Positions 42,181-52,546 of a DNA stretch of 64,000 nucleotides are shown here, piece by piece. Source of the stretch: Bacteroidota bacterium (GTDB lineage: Bacteria > Bacteroidota > Bacteroidia > Bacteroidales > Paludibacteraceae); NCBI GenBank assembly GCA_023459355.1, contig JAEWUM010000003.1:1-64000 (forward strand), read 5' to 3'. Positions within the stretch are counted from its first letter, which is position 1; each line of letters starts with the position of its first letter. Made by a program: the position numbers and the translations under genes. The notes below the pieces were generated by a model that worked only from the letters and a program-made list of their open reading frames with translations, did no database searches and was not told the DNA's origin.

Positions 42181-45100
42181 ATGACAAGAAAAAAAACAAT
42201 GCAACTTAAAGCCTTTATATCAAAAACGCTTTTCGTATTTTTAATTGGTTGTTTTGCCATGCCAATATACGGGCAAACAGGAAACACCATATCGCTTCGG
42301 TTAGAGAAAGTAACTTTAGTGGAATTCTTCAAGGCTATTGAAGAAAACTCCAATTTACGCTTTTCTTATATTGATGAGAAAATTGATAACCAACATGATG
42401 TGTCAGTAAATGTATCCAACGAAAACTTGGAACAGGTTGTTCAACGAGTTTTAAGCAGTAAAGGATATACTTATAAACGCACCGGGAATACAATAGCTGT
42501 TATAAAAACTCCCAAAAGTGACGTAACTCCCTCAAAAAAAATTACCGGCTTGGTAACCGATGAAAAAGGCGACCCGATTATTGGAGCAAGTGTACTTGTA
42601 AAAGGTTCGAATACCGGAACTATATCCGATGTGAACGGAAAATTCAGTTTGGATGTAAACGAACAGGCTGTGCTGACAATTACGTATATTGGATACGTTA
42701 GTGTTGAACTTAAAGTTGGCTCCAGAAACAACTTAACGGTAGTGTTGAAAGAAGATGCGAAAGCACTGGACGAGGTAGTAGTAGTTGGATACGGCGTACA
42801 AAACAAACGGGATATTTCAACTTCTATCTCTCAGGTTAAAGGAGATCAGCTTGTAGACATTCCAATTTCTGATTTCAGAGAAGGAATGGTCGGCAAAATG
42901 ACAGGGGTTCAGGTACTGCAACCCAGCGGCGATCCCGAAGGTGCTGTACGAATCAGAGTGCGAGGAGTTAGTTCCGCTACAGCAGGAAATGAACCCTTGT
43001 ATATTGTTGATGGAGTTCCTATTGAAAGAGGATTCGCCAACCTGAACAACAATGATATTGAGTCGGTTGAGGTGTTGAAAGATGCTTCTTCTGCCGCAAT
43101 TTACGGAAGTAGGGGGTCAAATGGTGTGATAATTATTACAACCAAGCAAGGAAAATCAGAAAAGCTTTCGGTAAAATACGATGGTTACTATGGAACTCAA
43201 AATGTTTCCAAAAAACTGCCGATGATGAATGCCTATCAGTTTGCGGAATCAGCAAGAGATGGTCATAACAATGCTTACCTGGATGAAGTACCCACTGGTT
43301 CACCCAATGACCCTAACAGCATCCGGCCTCAATCCTATCACAGAATTCCTGTTGAGCTATTCCCCTATTTAATGGGAGAAACCGGACTCGTTGACACCGA
43401 TTGGCAGGATGAGATTTTCCGCACAGCACAAACTACCAGCCACAATATTTCCTTATCGGGGAAAGGCAAAAACATCAGGTATTTCATTTCCGGAAATTAT
43501 TTGCTGAAAGAGGGAGTTGTAATCGAATCAGATTACGAAAAATATGGTCTTCGCCTTAATCTGGATGGAAACTATGATAAATTTAGATTCGGGGTTAATT
43601 ACTCCCCATCCTATTCAAAATCCAATCGGGTTGATGCTTCAGGCCCTTACACCAATGGAGGTATTGTTCAGTCGGCTTTAGCTATACCACCAGTTTGGCC
43701 GGTCTACAATCCAGATGGAACCTATAACTATCAGGGAAATGGGTATTGGAGAATTGGAAATGACTACCAACACAATGAGGTTTTAAACCCGGTTGCACTG
43801 GCAAAGTTACAATCTGATGTGGTTGACCGCTACGCAACAGTAGGTAAGGTGTATGGTGAATACGAATTTATGAAAGGATTAACGTACAATTTATCGGTTG
43901 GAGGTGACTTTTATGGATCTCACAACGACACCTATCGTTCCTCTGAACTTCCTTTACGAGGATGGGCATATTATGATAAACGTTCGAACCCGGTAGGTTA
44001 CAGCTCTTCGGCATTTTATTTTAATTGGTTGATTGAAAACAAACTGAGCTATACGACCAATATTGAAGACAAACACAATATTAACGCTATATTGGTGCAA
44101 TCAGCTCAGAAGGAAACATTAAAAAGCAATAATGTAACTGCTACCGACTACCCTAATGATTATATCCAAACCATTTCGGGCGGAACTGTCACAAGTGGAA
44201 ATTCCAACATAGAACAATGGGCACTCGCATCCTATCTGGCCAGAGTTCAATACAGTTATCTGGGCAAGTACATGGCATCTGCTGCTATTCGTGCCGATGG
44301 ATCATCTCGATTTGGAAAGAATAACCGATGGGGATATTTCCCTTCAGCTTCTGCTGCCTGGAGAATTAGTGACGAAGCATTTTTATCCAACACAAAAAGC
44401 TATCTGAATGATTTAAAGCTACGTGCGAGCTATGGAGCAACCGGAAATTTCCAGATTGGAAACTACGAACACTTGCCAACAATGACCTCAGATAATTATA
44501 TTTTAGGTACTGGAGATGGAAATTTAACCGCAGGATATAAACCCGATAAAGTTAAAAACGATGATTTATCGTGGGAAAAAACCAGCATGGTAAATGTCGG
44601 AATCGACTTACAGCTGTTTAAAGGTGTGTTAGGTTTAACCGTTGAATACTACAATAGTAATACAACTGACATGCTCCTGAATGTTCCGGTGCCGCACACT
44701 GCCGGACAAAGTACAGCCCGCATGAATATCGGGAAAGTAAATAACAAAGGGATTGAGCTTCTTTTAACATCCCAAAAAAGTATTACATCTGAACTCAGGT
44801 ATTCTGTTTCTGCCAACTTCTCTAAAAATATTAATGAAGTAAAGGCTTTGGGCCCCGGAAACACCCCAATTATTGCATCCGGAAGCGCCGATCATGCTTA
44901 TTATATTACTCAGGTCGGAAGTCCCATTGGCTCCTATTACGTATTAGTAAAAGATGGTGTATTTATGAATCAGGATGAATTGAAACAATATCCACATTTT
45001 GCGAATACACAACCCGGAGATTTCCGCTTTGTTGATGTTGACAAAGATGGAGTGATTGACATGGATAAGGACCGTATGATTGTGGGTAATTATATGCCTG

Positions 45101-45603
45101 ACTTCACCTATGGTTTCAATGGTACACTTTCGTATAAGAGTATGGATCTTGGAGTTGTGCTTCAGGGTGTTTACGGCAATGAAATTTTAAACCTGAATCG
45201 CCGATACATTGATAATCTTGAAGGAAATACCAATGGAACAACGATAGCACTGGAACGCTGGTATAGTGCAGAAAATCCCGGAAACGGTGAAGTAAACCGC
45301 GCTAACAGAAAGCAAAAAGGGAATAATGGTCGCACATCAACCTGGCATATTGAAGATGGATCGTATTTACGACTTCAAAACGTTACACTGGGTTACACCT
45401 TGCCCGATAATCTCACCAAGCGATTGGCAATGGATAAACTAAGAATTTACGTGTCGGGGCAGAATCTGTTCACCTGGACAAATTACTCAGGCTACAACCC
45501 TGAGGTAAACTTACGGCCAACCAATGCATTAACTCCCGGTGAAGATTATGGCACATATCCCCTGGCTAGAGTTCTCACTCTTGGATTAAATATCTCATTC
45601 TGA
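42181..45603 (+). CDS. SusC-family TonB-dependent transporter with STN domain (locus 2)
   Basis: The 1140-residue receptor has a signal peptide, an STN domain (SLRLEKVTLVEFFKAIEENSNLRFSYIDE), a carboxypeptidase-like domain (KITGLVTDEKGDPIIGASVLVKG), the TonB box/plug (LDEVVVVGYGVQNKRDISTSISQVKG, LYIVDGVPIERG, IESVEVLKDASSAAIYGSRGSNGVIIITTKQG) and a barrel ending ARVLTLGLNISF. It starts 46 bases after fecR and is followed by SusD after 21 bases. The downstream enzymes are phosphodiesterases, so the cargo may be a phosphodiester rather than a plain glycan (inference). Confidence 0.95.
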   Translation: MTRKKTMQLKAFISKTLFVFLIGCFAMPIYGQTGNTISLRLEKVTLVEFFKAIEENSNLRFSYIDEKIDNQHDVSVNVSNENLEQVVQRVLSSKGYTYKRTGNTIAVIKTPKSDVTPSKKITGLVTDEKGDPIIGASVLVKGSNTGTISDVNGKFSLDVNEQAVLTITYIGYVSVELKVGSRNNLTVVLKEDAKALDEVVVVGYGVQNKRDISTSISQVKGDQLVDIPISDFREGMVGKMTGVQVLQPSGDPEGAVRIRVRGVSSATAGNEPLYIVDGVPIERGFANLNNNDIESVEVLKDASSAAIYGSRGSNGVIIITTKQGKSEKLSVKYDGYYGTQNVSKKLPMMNAYQFAESARDGHNNAYLDEVPTGSPNDPNSIRPQSYHRIPVELFPYLMGETGLVDTDWQDEIFRTAQTTSHNISLSGKGKNIRYFISGNYLLKEGVVIESDYEKYGLRLNLDGNYDKFRFGVNYSPSYSKSNRVDASGPYTNGGIVQSALAIPPVWPVYNPDGTYNYQGNGYWRIGNDYQHNEVLNPVALAKLQSDVVDRYATVGKVYGEYEFMKGLTYNLSVGGDFYGSHNDTYRSSELPLRGWAYYDKRSNPVGYSSSAFYFNWLIENKLSYTTNIEDKHNINAILVQSAQKETLKSNNVTATDYPNDYIQTISGGTVTSGNSNIEQWALASYLARVQYSYLGKYMASAAIRADGSSRFGKNNRWGYFPSASAAWRISDEAFLSNTKSYLNDLKLRASYGATGNFQIGNYEHLPTMTSDNYILGTGDGNLTAGYKPDKVKNDDLSWEKTSMVNVGIDLQLFKGVLGLTVEYYNSNTTDMLLNVPVPHTAGQSTARMNIGKVNNKGIELLLTSQKSITSELRYSVSANFSKNINEVKALGPGNTPIIASGSADHAYYITQVGSPIGSYYVLVKDGVFMNQDELKQYPHFANTQPGDFRFVDVDKDGVIDMDKDRMIVGNYMPDFTYGFNGTLSYKSMDLGVVLQGVYGNEILNLNRRYIDNLEGNTNGTTIALERWYSAENPGNGEVNRANRKQKGNNGRTSTWHIEDGSYLRLQNVTLGYTLPDNLTKRLAMDKLRIYVSGQNLFTWTNYSGYNPEVNLRPTNALTPGEDYGTYPLARVLTLGLNISF

Positions 45604-45623
45604 AAACTTTAAAATCAATTAGT

Positions 45624-47018
45624 ATGTATATAAGAAATCTATTTTTGATAATTACCTGTGTTACATTCCTGTACGCTTGCTCAGATGATTTTCTGAATCT
45701 GGCGCCAAGTGATAAAGTAACAACAGAGAAGCTGTATAAGAAAGCAGATGATTTTAATATTGCTGTAATAGGTTGTTATTCCAAATTACAAGGTCAGATA
45801 AACTACTATACCGAACTTTCAGAATACCGGAGTGACAATATGTATTTATCTGCACCAACAGCAGGAACACAAGACCGATACGATATTGATCAGTTTGTAG
45901 AAACTGCTGCAAATGGTATTTTATCGGATGCCTGGGCCAACTACAACAATGGTGTATATCGTTGTAATCTGGTGTTAGACCAGATAGACGACGCAAGCTT
46001 TGACACACAATTGAAAAATCAGTTTAAAGGAGAGGCTATGTTTATAAGGGCATTTACCTACTTTAACATGTATCAAATCTGGGGTGGCGTGCCCACAACC
46101 CGAAAAACTGTTACCATAACAGAAGCTTTACAAATCGGACGAAGCTCTGAAGAAGAAATGTATGATTTAATTGCTGGTGATCTAGCATACATTATTGACA
46201 AAAACTTATTGCCTGCGTCGTATGATGCAAACAACGTTGGAAGGGCTACCCTGGGAGCAGCACAAGCACTACTTGGAAAAGTATACTTAACATTCGGCAA
46301 GTGGGAAGAGGCCAGAGATGTCTTAAGTAGTTTGATTGGAAATTATACGCTACAAACTAATCCTGCTGATGTTTTTGATGTAACTAAGAAAATGAACAAT
46401 GAAATTATTTTTGCAATTCGTTTTAACAAAAATGAGATTGGTGAAGGACATGGCTTTTGGCACAGCATAAGCAGTCCGGCCAACGCTGTTAATCCATCAC
46501 CTCAACTCCTTGCTTCGTACACAGATCCAACGGATGCAAGAAAAGAACTGATATCATATGTTCCGTCAGGCAATGTTTATGTGCTTAAGAAGTTTTATGA
46601 TGTAAGAAGTGAAACTACCAATAATGTCGGTAATGACTTTATCATACTCCGTTATGCAGATGTATTGTTGATGTATGCTGAGGCATTAAACGAAATTGCG
46701 TTCACAAACTCAATAACCTCCCCTGCTTATACTAGCCTGAACGAAGTGTACAAACGTGCATGCAAGTTGGATATTAATATTGCAGAAATACCTGATCAAG
46801 CTAGTTTCAGAAGAAGAATCATGATTGAACGTCAACGTGAATTCCCATTTGAAGGTCATCGCTGGTTTGATTTGGTTAGAATGGGCTTTGCCAGAGAGGT
46901 TATGGCTGGAATCGGGCACTCAATAGCAGATTATCAATTAGTTTATCCAATTCCCAAAACTGAACTGGAACGAATCAATAATACAGACTTACTGTGGCAA
47001 AATACTGGCTATAACTAA
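45624..47018 (+). CDS. SusD/RagB-family lipoprotein (locus 2)
   Basis: The 464-residue protein has a lipobox (ITCVTFLYACSDDFLNLAP), the SusD helices (AMFIRAFTYFNMYQIWGGVPTT, ATLGAAQALLGKVYLTFGKWEEARDVL) and the C-terminal signature (ILRYADVLLMYAEALNEIA, RRRIMIERQREFPFEGHRWFDLVRMG, LLWQNTGYN). It is about 150 residues shorter than the SusD of locus 1, a normal size for the family. It pairs with the SusC directly upstream. Confidence 0.95.
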   Translation: MYIRNLFLIITCVTFLYACSDDFLNLAPSDKVTTEKLYKKADDFNIAVIGCYSKLQGQINYYTELSEYRSDNMYLSAPTAGTQDRYDIDQFVETAANGILSDAWANYNNGVYRCNLVLDQIDDASFDTQLKNQFKGEAMFIRAFTYFNMYQIWGGVPTTRKTVTITEALQIGRSSEEEMYDLIAGDLAYIIDKNLLPASYDANNVGRATLGAAQALLGKVYLTFGKWEEARDVLSSLIGNYTLQTNPADVFDVTKKMNNEIIFAIRFNKNEIGEGHGFWHSISSPANAVNPSPQLLASYTDPTDARKELISYVPSGNVYVLKKFYDVRSETTNNVGNDFIILRYADVLLMYAEALNEIAFTNSITSPAYTSLNEVYKRACKLDINIAEIPDQASFRRRIMIERQREFPFEGHRWFDLVRMGFAREVMAGIGHSIADYQLVYPIPKTELERINNTDLLWQNTGYN

Positions 47019-47043
47019 TTATTAACCATAAAAAAAACACGAA

Positions 47044-48795
47044 ATGAACAAGATAATTTGCGCTATAATATTAACATCAAGTTTTTTCTTTGTAGCATGT
47101 GACGATGAGAAACTACCCAAGGCCAATTTAAACCTGATGGAAGTAGATTCGATTATTGCCACACCCGGAGATATGGAGGTTAGCCTTGAATGGACGCTAA
47201 TGGAAAACTCAAATCCTACTGGCTATCTTATAAGTTGGACACCAACCTCTGCTACACTGTCTGGCGATGAAATCAGCGTGGGAAATGATTCAACCAGGTT
47301 TGTGGTTGGAAGTTTAGTAAATGGCGAAACATATACTTTTAACATACAAGCAATCTATGGAAATGAAGGTCTCAGTGGTAAAATTACGGTTAAGTCCAGA
47401 CCTGTATCATCAAGGCCTGCACCTACAAGTTTTACAGCCATTCCGGGCAATACTGTTGTCGAGTTAAGATGGACAAAACCGGACAACACTAATTTTACCG
47501 AATACATTTTAACCATCTCACCAGATGACCAAAATATTAATATCTCAAAAGATGCTGAGAGCTTCACTGCTACAGGTTTAACAAATGATGTGATGTACAC
47601 ATTTGAAATGTTAGCAGTTTATCCCAACGGTCAATCTGACAAAGTGTCAACGACAGCTACACCTTCCGATGCTCCTGTTGGTTTTCTTTGGTCAGCTATT
47701 GAATTAAGGTCAGGTGATCTTTCAGGCTATGTAAAAGTATCGAACCCAGTATTTTCTCCTGATGGCAACACCATTTACATTCCAACATCCTCACCTAACG
47801 GGCATTTATTTGCAGTTGATCGTGTGACCGGTATAATTAACTGGGTTTTCCAGGTTCCAACCATAACCTATGGTGGTGGAGCTATTGTCGGGAACGATGG
47901 TACCATCTATCAGTGTGGTACAGATAAAAAAGTATATGCAATCAACCCCGCAAATGGATCCTTAAAGTGGCAATTTGATGTGGATGCAGCCATTGGTGCA
48001 TTCCCCGCCTTATCACCCGATGGCATCCTCTATTGTCTTACCAATGGTAGCACATTATATGCAATTAATGTAAACAATGGAAACAAAGAGTGGGAACAAT
48101 CATTAACCGGTAATACAGGAGGCGCTGTTGCTATCGACAATGCGGGTAATGTTTACGCAGGTACCAATTCTTACATAGTCAAATTCAATTCAGCCGGTGT
48201 AAAGCAATGGGAAACCAGTGCGCTCAATTTAACTGAAAGAGGCTCCTTTGCAATTGACGGAACGACGATCTATGCTGCATTAAGAGGAGGAGATGGAATT
48301 GCAGCCGTAAATATGTCAGATGGCACTATCAAATGGACCTATGCAAACGGTAATGCCAGTGATGCCTACTTTCCGATAGTTGGAACAGATGGGACCATCT
48401 ATTTCAACGAAAAAGGAGGTGATAAAAAGGTGTATGCCGTAAATTCAAATGGTACACTGAAATGGAGCACTGAAATTGGATCTGCAATGAATTACTGTGG
48501 GTTAGCACTAAGCGATGCTGGTAAAATATACGGTGGAACACAACAGAAAGTTGGAAACTATTTTCAGGTGTTTGAGATAAATGCATCTACAGGAGCTAAG
48601 ACTGTGCTGTTGGAAACAGACCAACAAATCATGTCGGCTGCAACTATTGGACCTGACAATAGGCTATATCAAGGAACAATCAGAGCATCGTCTGCGGATG
48701 ATTTTGGGAAATTGCTTGCTATCCCCATTAATGCAGGATTAGAGAAGAACTCCTGGAGTATGAGAGGAAGAAATATTCAGGGAACAAGCAGATAA
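47044..48795 (+). CDS. Lipoprotein with two FN3 domains and a PQQ-like beta-propeller
   Basis: The 583-residue protein has a lipobox (LTSSFFFVACDDEKLP). Two fibronectin type III domains (about 35-120, SLEWTLMENSNPTGYLISW; 127-210, VELRWTKPDNTNFTEYIL) are followed by an eight-bladed PQQ-like propeller (about 215-583; repeats with VYAINPANGSLKWQF, LYAINVNNGNKEWEQ, IAAVNMSDGTIKWTY, VYAVNSNGTLKWSTE). The propeller aligns along its whole length with the protein at 49872. It occupies the position of a SusE/F-like surface binding protein. No enzymatic residues are evident, and the ligand is unknown. Confidence 0.82.
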   Translation: MNKIICAIILTSSFFFVACDDEKLPKANLNLMEVDSIIATPGDMEVSLEWTLMENSNPTGYLISWTPTSATLSGDEISVGNDSTRFVVGSLVNGETYTFNIQAIYGNEGLSGKITVKSRPVSSRPAPTSFTAIPGNTVVELRWTKPDNTNFTEYILTISPDDQNINISKDAESFTATGLTNDVMYTFEMLAVYPNGQSDKVSTTATPSDAPVGFLWSAIELRSGDLSGYVKVSNPVFSPDGNTIYIPTSSPNGHLFAVDRVTGIINWVFQVPTITYGGGAIVGNDGTIYQCGTDKKVYAINPANGSLKWQFDVDAAIGAFPALSPDGILYCLTNGSTLYAINVNNGNKEWEQSLTGNTGGAVAIDNAGNVYAGTNSYIVKFNSAGVKQWETSALNLTERGSFAIDGTTIYAALRGGDGIAAVNMSDGTIKWTYANGNASDAYFPIVGTDGTIYFNEKGGDKKVYAVNSNGTLKWSTEIGSAMNYCGLALSDAGKIYGGTQQKVGNYFQVFEINASTGAKTVLLETDQQIMSAATIGPDNRLYQGTIRASSADDFGKLLAIPINAGLEKNSWSMRGRNIQGTSR

Positions 48796-48807
48796 TTTAT
48801 ACATGAA

Positions 48808-49860
48808 ATGAAAATCATCAGTCGAAAATATTTTGTTGGAAGCATTTTACTTGTACTCATAAGCTTCTTTTGCATTAGTTGCGACGAAAATACTGATCCC
48901 GATCCGGGTACTATTGTAAAAGAGAATGAAGCAAAAAAAGTGATGACGCAGTTGTGGTCAACTTCATCATTAAACTTTGAGATAAAACGGGAAGGTGCTT
49001 TTAACAAAATACAAAGTTATGCTGACAAGTGTAGTGCTGATTATTTCAAGACCTATTTGAAGAGCACCGATGCACAATGCGAAAATCTGGAAAAATATGA
49101 TCCGGTACTATTTGCATACCGCGCTGCCTTTGATAAAGTACTGGAAGAAGTTAGAAGTACGCAGGTTAAACAGGGAACAACCGTAATCTGGATGTTGTAC
49201 AACATGGGCTATGTTATAAAAACTCCAACAAGTTGTTTTGGTGTGGATATTAATCATCGATGGGCTGTAAAATTAGCTCCTTATCTCGACTTTATGTGTA
49301 TCACACACAGCCATAGCGATCATTATGATACTCCATTAATCAACGAAATGTTCAGCATGAACAAACCTGTATTATCTAATTATTTGCGCAAAGGACAAAA
49401 TTATCAGTACACCACTACCAATTCAGCTACGTTTAAAATTGGTACTGTTGGTATCTTCACGAACATGAATGACCATAATTCAACCCTGAAAAATTTCGTA
49501 ACCACCTATCAGTTTAATTGCGGAGAAGAGGGTGGAAATCTGGTGATTATGCACATTGGCGATTCAAACTTCACACCGTCGCAATATAATATTAAAGAGT
49601 CGGTTGATATCTTTATTCCGCGCTATGCTCCGAATTCAACCGTCAATTCAATCATTGAAAATAACATCATTGGTCAAAAGGTAAAACCAAAATACGTGTT
49701 ATTGTCGCACATACTTGAACTGGCACACGAAGGAGTAGAAGAATCCAGGTGGAGCATTCAGTTAGGTTTGGAGCGAGCGTCGAAATTAGATTGCGAGAAC
49801 TCATTATTACCCTTTTGGGGTGAAAAATTAATATGGGAAAATGGAAAGTTAAATTTTTAA
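48808..49860 (+). CDS. Metallo-beta-lactamase-fold lipoprotein hydrolase
   Basis: The 350-residue protein has a lipobox (LLVLISFFCISCDEN) and a metal-binding motif HxHxDH in CITHSHSDHYDTP, with further likely ligands in NMNDHNS, IMHIGDSNFTP and LLSHILELAHEG. It belongs to the MBL fold, near the UlaG/NAPE-PLD-like branches that use two metal ions to cleave phosphodiester or lactone bonds. Here neighbours are two other phosphodiesterases, so cleavage of a phosphodiester at the cell surface or periplasm is a reasonable inference. It sits 12 bases after the FN3/propeller gene and 11 bases before the next propeller gene, so it is in one operon. Confidence 0.82.
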   Translation: MKIISRKYFVGSILLVLISFFCISCDENTDPDPGTIVKENEAKKVMTQLWSTSSLNFEIKREGAFNKIQSYADKCSADYFKTYLKSTDAQCENLEKYDPVLFAYRAAFDKVLEEVRSTQVKQGTTVIWMLYNMGYVIKTPTSCFGVDINHRWAVKLAPYLDFMCITHSHSDHYDTPLINEMFSMNKPVLSNYLRKGQNYQYTTTNSATFKIGTVGIFTNMNDHNSTLKNFVTTYQFNCGEEGGNLVIMHIGDSNFTPSQYNIKESVDIFIPRYAPNSTVNSIIENNIIGQKVKPKYVLLSHILELAHEGVEESRWSIQLGLERASKLDCENSLLPFWGEKLIWENGKLNF

Positions 49861-49871
49861 ATTAAAATGTT

Positions 49872-51287
49872 ATGAAAAACAAACTACTTTTATTTTTACT
49901 CCTGACTGTAAGCATTTTAAATGCTACAGAGAGCACATGGTCATCTATTGAAATAAAGAAAGATGATCTTTCGGGTTATGTTAAAGTATCGAATCCGGTA
50001 TTTTCTCCCGATGGTAACACCATATATATTCCAACATCCACACCTAACGGGCATTTATTTGCTGTTGATCGTGCGACCGGTGTTATTAATTGGGTTTTTG
50101 AGATTTCCACCGTAACCTATGGTGGTGGTGCTGTTGTAGGTAATGATGGCACAATCTATCAGTGTGGTACCGACAGTAAAGTATATGCAATCAAACCGGA
50201 TGGCACATTAAAGTGGGATTTTACCGGAGCTGGAGCATTTGGTGCTTTCCCCGCATTATCAGCCGATGGCGTTCTTTTTTGTCTTGCTAATGGTGCAACA
50301 AACAGTACCTTACATGCTGTTAATGCAAGCTCTGGAGCTGAATTGTGGAATAAAACTATGACTGGTAATACAGGAGGGGCTGTGGCAATCGACAATGCGG
50401 GCAATGTATATGCCGGTACAAATTCCATCGTTGCCAAATACAATGCAGCAGGAGTATTGCAATGGGAGACGGCTGAAGGTTCTCTTGTTTTAACTGAAAG
50501 AGGCTCCTTTGCAATTGACGGCACTACACTCTATGCAGCACTAAGAGGAACGGCCGGTATTGCGGCCATAAATATGGCAAATGGCGATGTCAAATGGACT
50601 TATGGAAGTAGTAGTGATGCTTATTTTCCTATTGTAAGTCCGGATGGAACAATCTATTTCAACGAAAAACAAACAAATAAAAGGGTTTATGCTGTTAACC
50701 CGGACGGTACGCTGAAATGGAGTACGGAAATAGGAGCTAATATGAATTACGGTGGTTTGGTTCTTAGTGATGCAGGTAAATTGTATGGTGGTACACAAGC
50801 AAAAATTGGGACTTATTACCAAGTATTTGAGATAGATGCAGCAACAGGTGACACAACAGTGTTATTAGAAACCGATCAGCAACTCATGGCAGCAGCAACC
50901 ATAGGTCCCGATAACAGATTGTATATGGGATCCATTCGAGCTTCGTCTGCCGATAATTTTGGAAAGTTGTTTGCTATCGACATTAATGCCGGATTAGAGA
51001 CAAAATCCTGGAGTATGAGAGGGAAAAATATTCAAGGAGTAAACAGGATTGAAAGTTCAACTAGTGCAGTCAACAACAAAACTGAAAATAATATATCGGT
51101 TTACACAAGTGGCAGTCAGCTGATTATCAATAACTCCGACGTTACGCAAGAAGTTTATATTTATTCGTGTAATGGTTTGTTAATCAAAACACTAAAACTT
51201 GAACATGGTCAAAACATGCTGAATATAAACAGGGGGGTGTACATACTAAAATTAAAAAATGGAAAAACTCAAAAGATAGTAGTTTAA
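49872..51287 (+). CDS. Type IX-secreted PQQ-like beta-propeller protein
   Basis: The 471-residue protein has a signal peptide (LLLFLLLTVSILNA), a PQQ-like propeller (about 20-390) and a Por sorting domain (EVYIYSCNGLLIKTLKL, NRGVYILKLKNGKTQKIVV). The propeller is nearly the same as that of 47044-48795: shared tracts include DDLSGYVKVSNPVFSPDGNT, IYQCGTD-KVYAI, TGNTGGAVAIDNAGNVYAGTN and LTERGSFAIDGTT. The pair thus presents one propeller in a lipid-anchored and in a secreted or type IX-anchored form. The function is unknown; ligand binding at the surface is likely. Confidence 0.82.
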   Translation: MKNKLLLFLLLTVSILNATESTWSSIEIKKDDLSGYVKVSNPVFSPDGNTIYIPTSTPNGHLFAVDRATGVINWVFEISTVTYGGGAVVGNDGTIYQCGTDSKVYAIKPDGTLKWDFTGAGAFGAFPALSADGVLFCLANGATNSTLHAVNASSGAELWNKTMTGNTGGAVAIDNAGNVYAGTNSIVAKYNAAGVLQWETAEGSLVLTERGSFAIDGTTLYAALRGTAGIAAINMANGDVKWTYGSSSDAYFPIVSPDGTIYFNEKQTNKRVYAVNPDGTLKWSTEIGANMNYGGLVLSDAGKLYGGTQAKIGTYYQVFEIDAATGDTTVLLETDQQLMAAATIGPDNRLYMGSIRASSADNFGKLFAIDINAGLETKSWSMRGKNIQGVNRIESSTSAVNNKTENNISVYTSGSQLIINNSDVTQEVYIYSCNGLLIKTLKLEHGQNMLNINRGVYILKLKNGKTQKIVV

Positions 51288-51298
51288 CAAGAAGTCCA

Positions 51299-51342
51299 AT
51301 TGATTCCCGACCACGTATTTCTATGTCGGGAATCAATTTTTT
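51299..51342 (+). terminator. Intrinsic terminator after the propeller gene
   Basis: A 12-bp stem (TTGATTCCCGAC with GTCGGGAATCAA) around a 13-base loop is followed by six T residues. It divides the surface part of the locus from the phosphodiesterase/transport part, which may rely on read-through or a weak promoter near 51345-51372. Confidence 0.85.
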
Positions 51343-51372
51343 AAATCTTGTCATAGTTAGAACACAAAAATC

Positions 51373-52527
51373 ATGAAAAAAATAATAGTTTCAATATTGT
51401 TTTTTGTAGTAGTTTTCACCGCATTTACGCAGGTACGTAAAGAAATAAATATTCCGAATATTCCGGGTTACCTGACATTAAAGTGTGATTTTCATATGCA
51501 TACCATTTTCTCAGATGGAGAAGTATGGCCGACTATTCGGGTGCATGAAGCCTGGCGCGATGGATTAGATGTGATATCCATTACCGACCATTTGAATTAT
51601 AAATGGTCATTCTTAAAAGAGTATGTTAATTCGGAAGATGGGAATGCTCCTTACAATACGGCAAAACTTACTGCCGACCGCTTGGGAATAACCTTAATAA
51701 GAGGATGTGAGATAAACAGAGGGATGCCTCCCGGGCATTTTAACATACTATTTACAAAAGATATGAATCAATTACAAGATTCTAACTTCTTTAATGCCCT
51801 GAATGTAGCGAAAGCGCAAGGTGCATTCATTCAATGGAATCACCCTGGCTATGGTCAGAAGATACCGATCCAATGGTTTGAGGTTCACGACCGACTATAT
51901 AATCAAGGATTATTACATGGTATTGAGGTGTATAATCAAAAAATATTCTTCCCCGATGCAGTTGAATGGGCCAGCGATAAAAAACTGACAATAACAGCTG
52001 GTTCTGATGTACATCAATTGATAGATATTACTTTTGATAAAGATGTACATCGGCCAATAACGTTGGTATTTGCCAAAGAAAATACGGTTGAATCAATTCG
52101 TGAAGCTATGTTTGCCGGAAGAACCGCTGCGTATTTTGAAAATGGGTTGGTGGGTCATTCAGAACATCTCACTCAGTTATTTAATGCTTCTGTTAGTGTG
52201 ATTGACCTTCCAATGATCATTGAAAATAACGCAAAATATATTCAATTTAAAAATAGCTCTGATATTGATTACGAACTGGAACTTTATCAAAAGGTTCAGG
52301 GTGTTGGATTACCCAATAAAATCAGACTTAATGCTAATCGTTTGGCCCTTGCATCCATAAAGCCGAATAATACGGTGGCTCTACAAGAGTCGTTTAACGC
52401 AAAATATAGGGTTGTAAACTTGAAATCAATTTCTGGAGAAGATATTATTGTTGAATTTACGTTCAATAAAATTGGGACTGTTGAAAATCACCCCTATAAA
52501 AAAGAAAAATATCCGGCAGTAAAATAA
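51373..52527 (+). CDS. Exported PHP-domain phosphodiesterase (Sb-PDE-like)
   Basis: The 384-residue protein has a signal peptide (IIVSILFFVVVFTAFTQ) and a PHP domain: FHMHTIFSDGE (His-x-His plus Asp), SITDHLNY, RGCEINRGMPPGHFNIL, IQWNHPGYG, HGIEVYN and TAGSDVHQ supply the expected trinuclear metal ligands. A C-terminal beta domain of about 110 residues follows. Exported PHP proteins of this type include phosphodiesterases acting on organophosphate diesters. It is followed after 19 bases by a GDPD and then a phosphate-ester antiporter, which strongly supports a role in phosphodiester breakdown in the periplasm. Confidence 0.85.
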   Translation: MKKIIVSILFFVVVFTAFTQVRKEINIPNIPGYLTLKCDFHMHTIFSDGEVWPTIRVHEAWRDGLDVISITDHLNYKWSFLKEYVNSEDGNAPYNTAKLTADRLGITLIRGCEINRGMPPGHFNILFTKDMNQLQDSNFFNALNVAKAQGAFIQWNHPGYGQKIPIQWFEVHDRLYNQGLLHGIEVYNQKIFFPDAVEWASDKKLTITAGSDVHQLIDITFDKDVHRPITLVFAKENTVESIREAMFAGRTAAYFENGLVGHSEHLTQLFNASVSVIDLPMIIENNAKYIQFKNSSDIDYELELYQKVQGVGLPNKIRLNANRLALASIKPNNTVALQESFNAKYRVVNLKSISGEDIIVEFTFNKIGTVENHPYKKEKYPAVK

Positions 52528-52546
52528 AAAACTAACTTATTAAATT

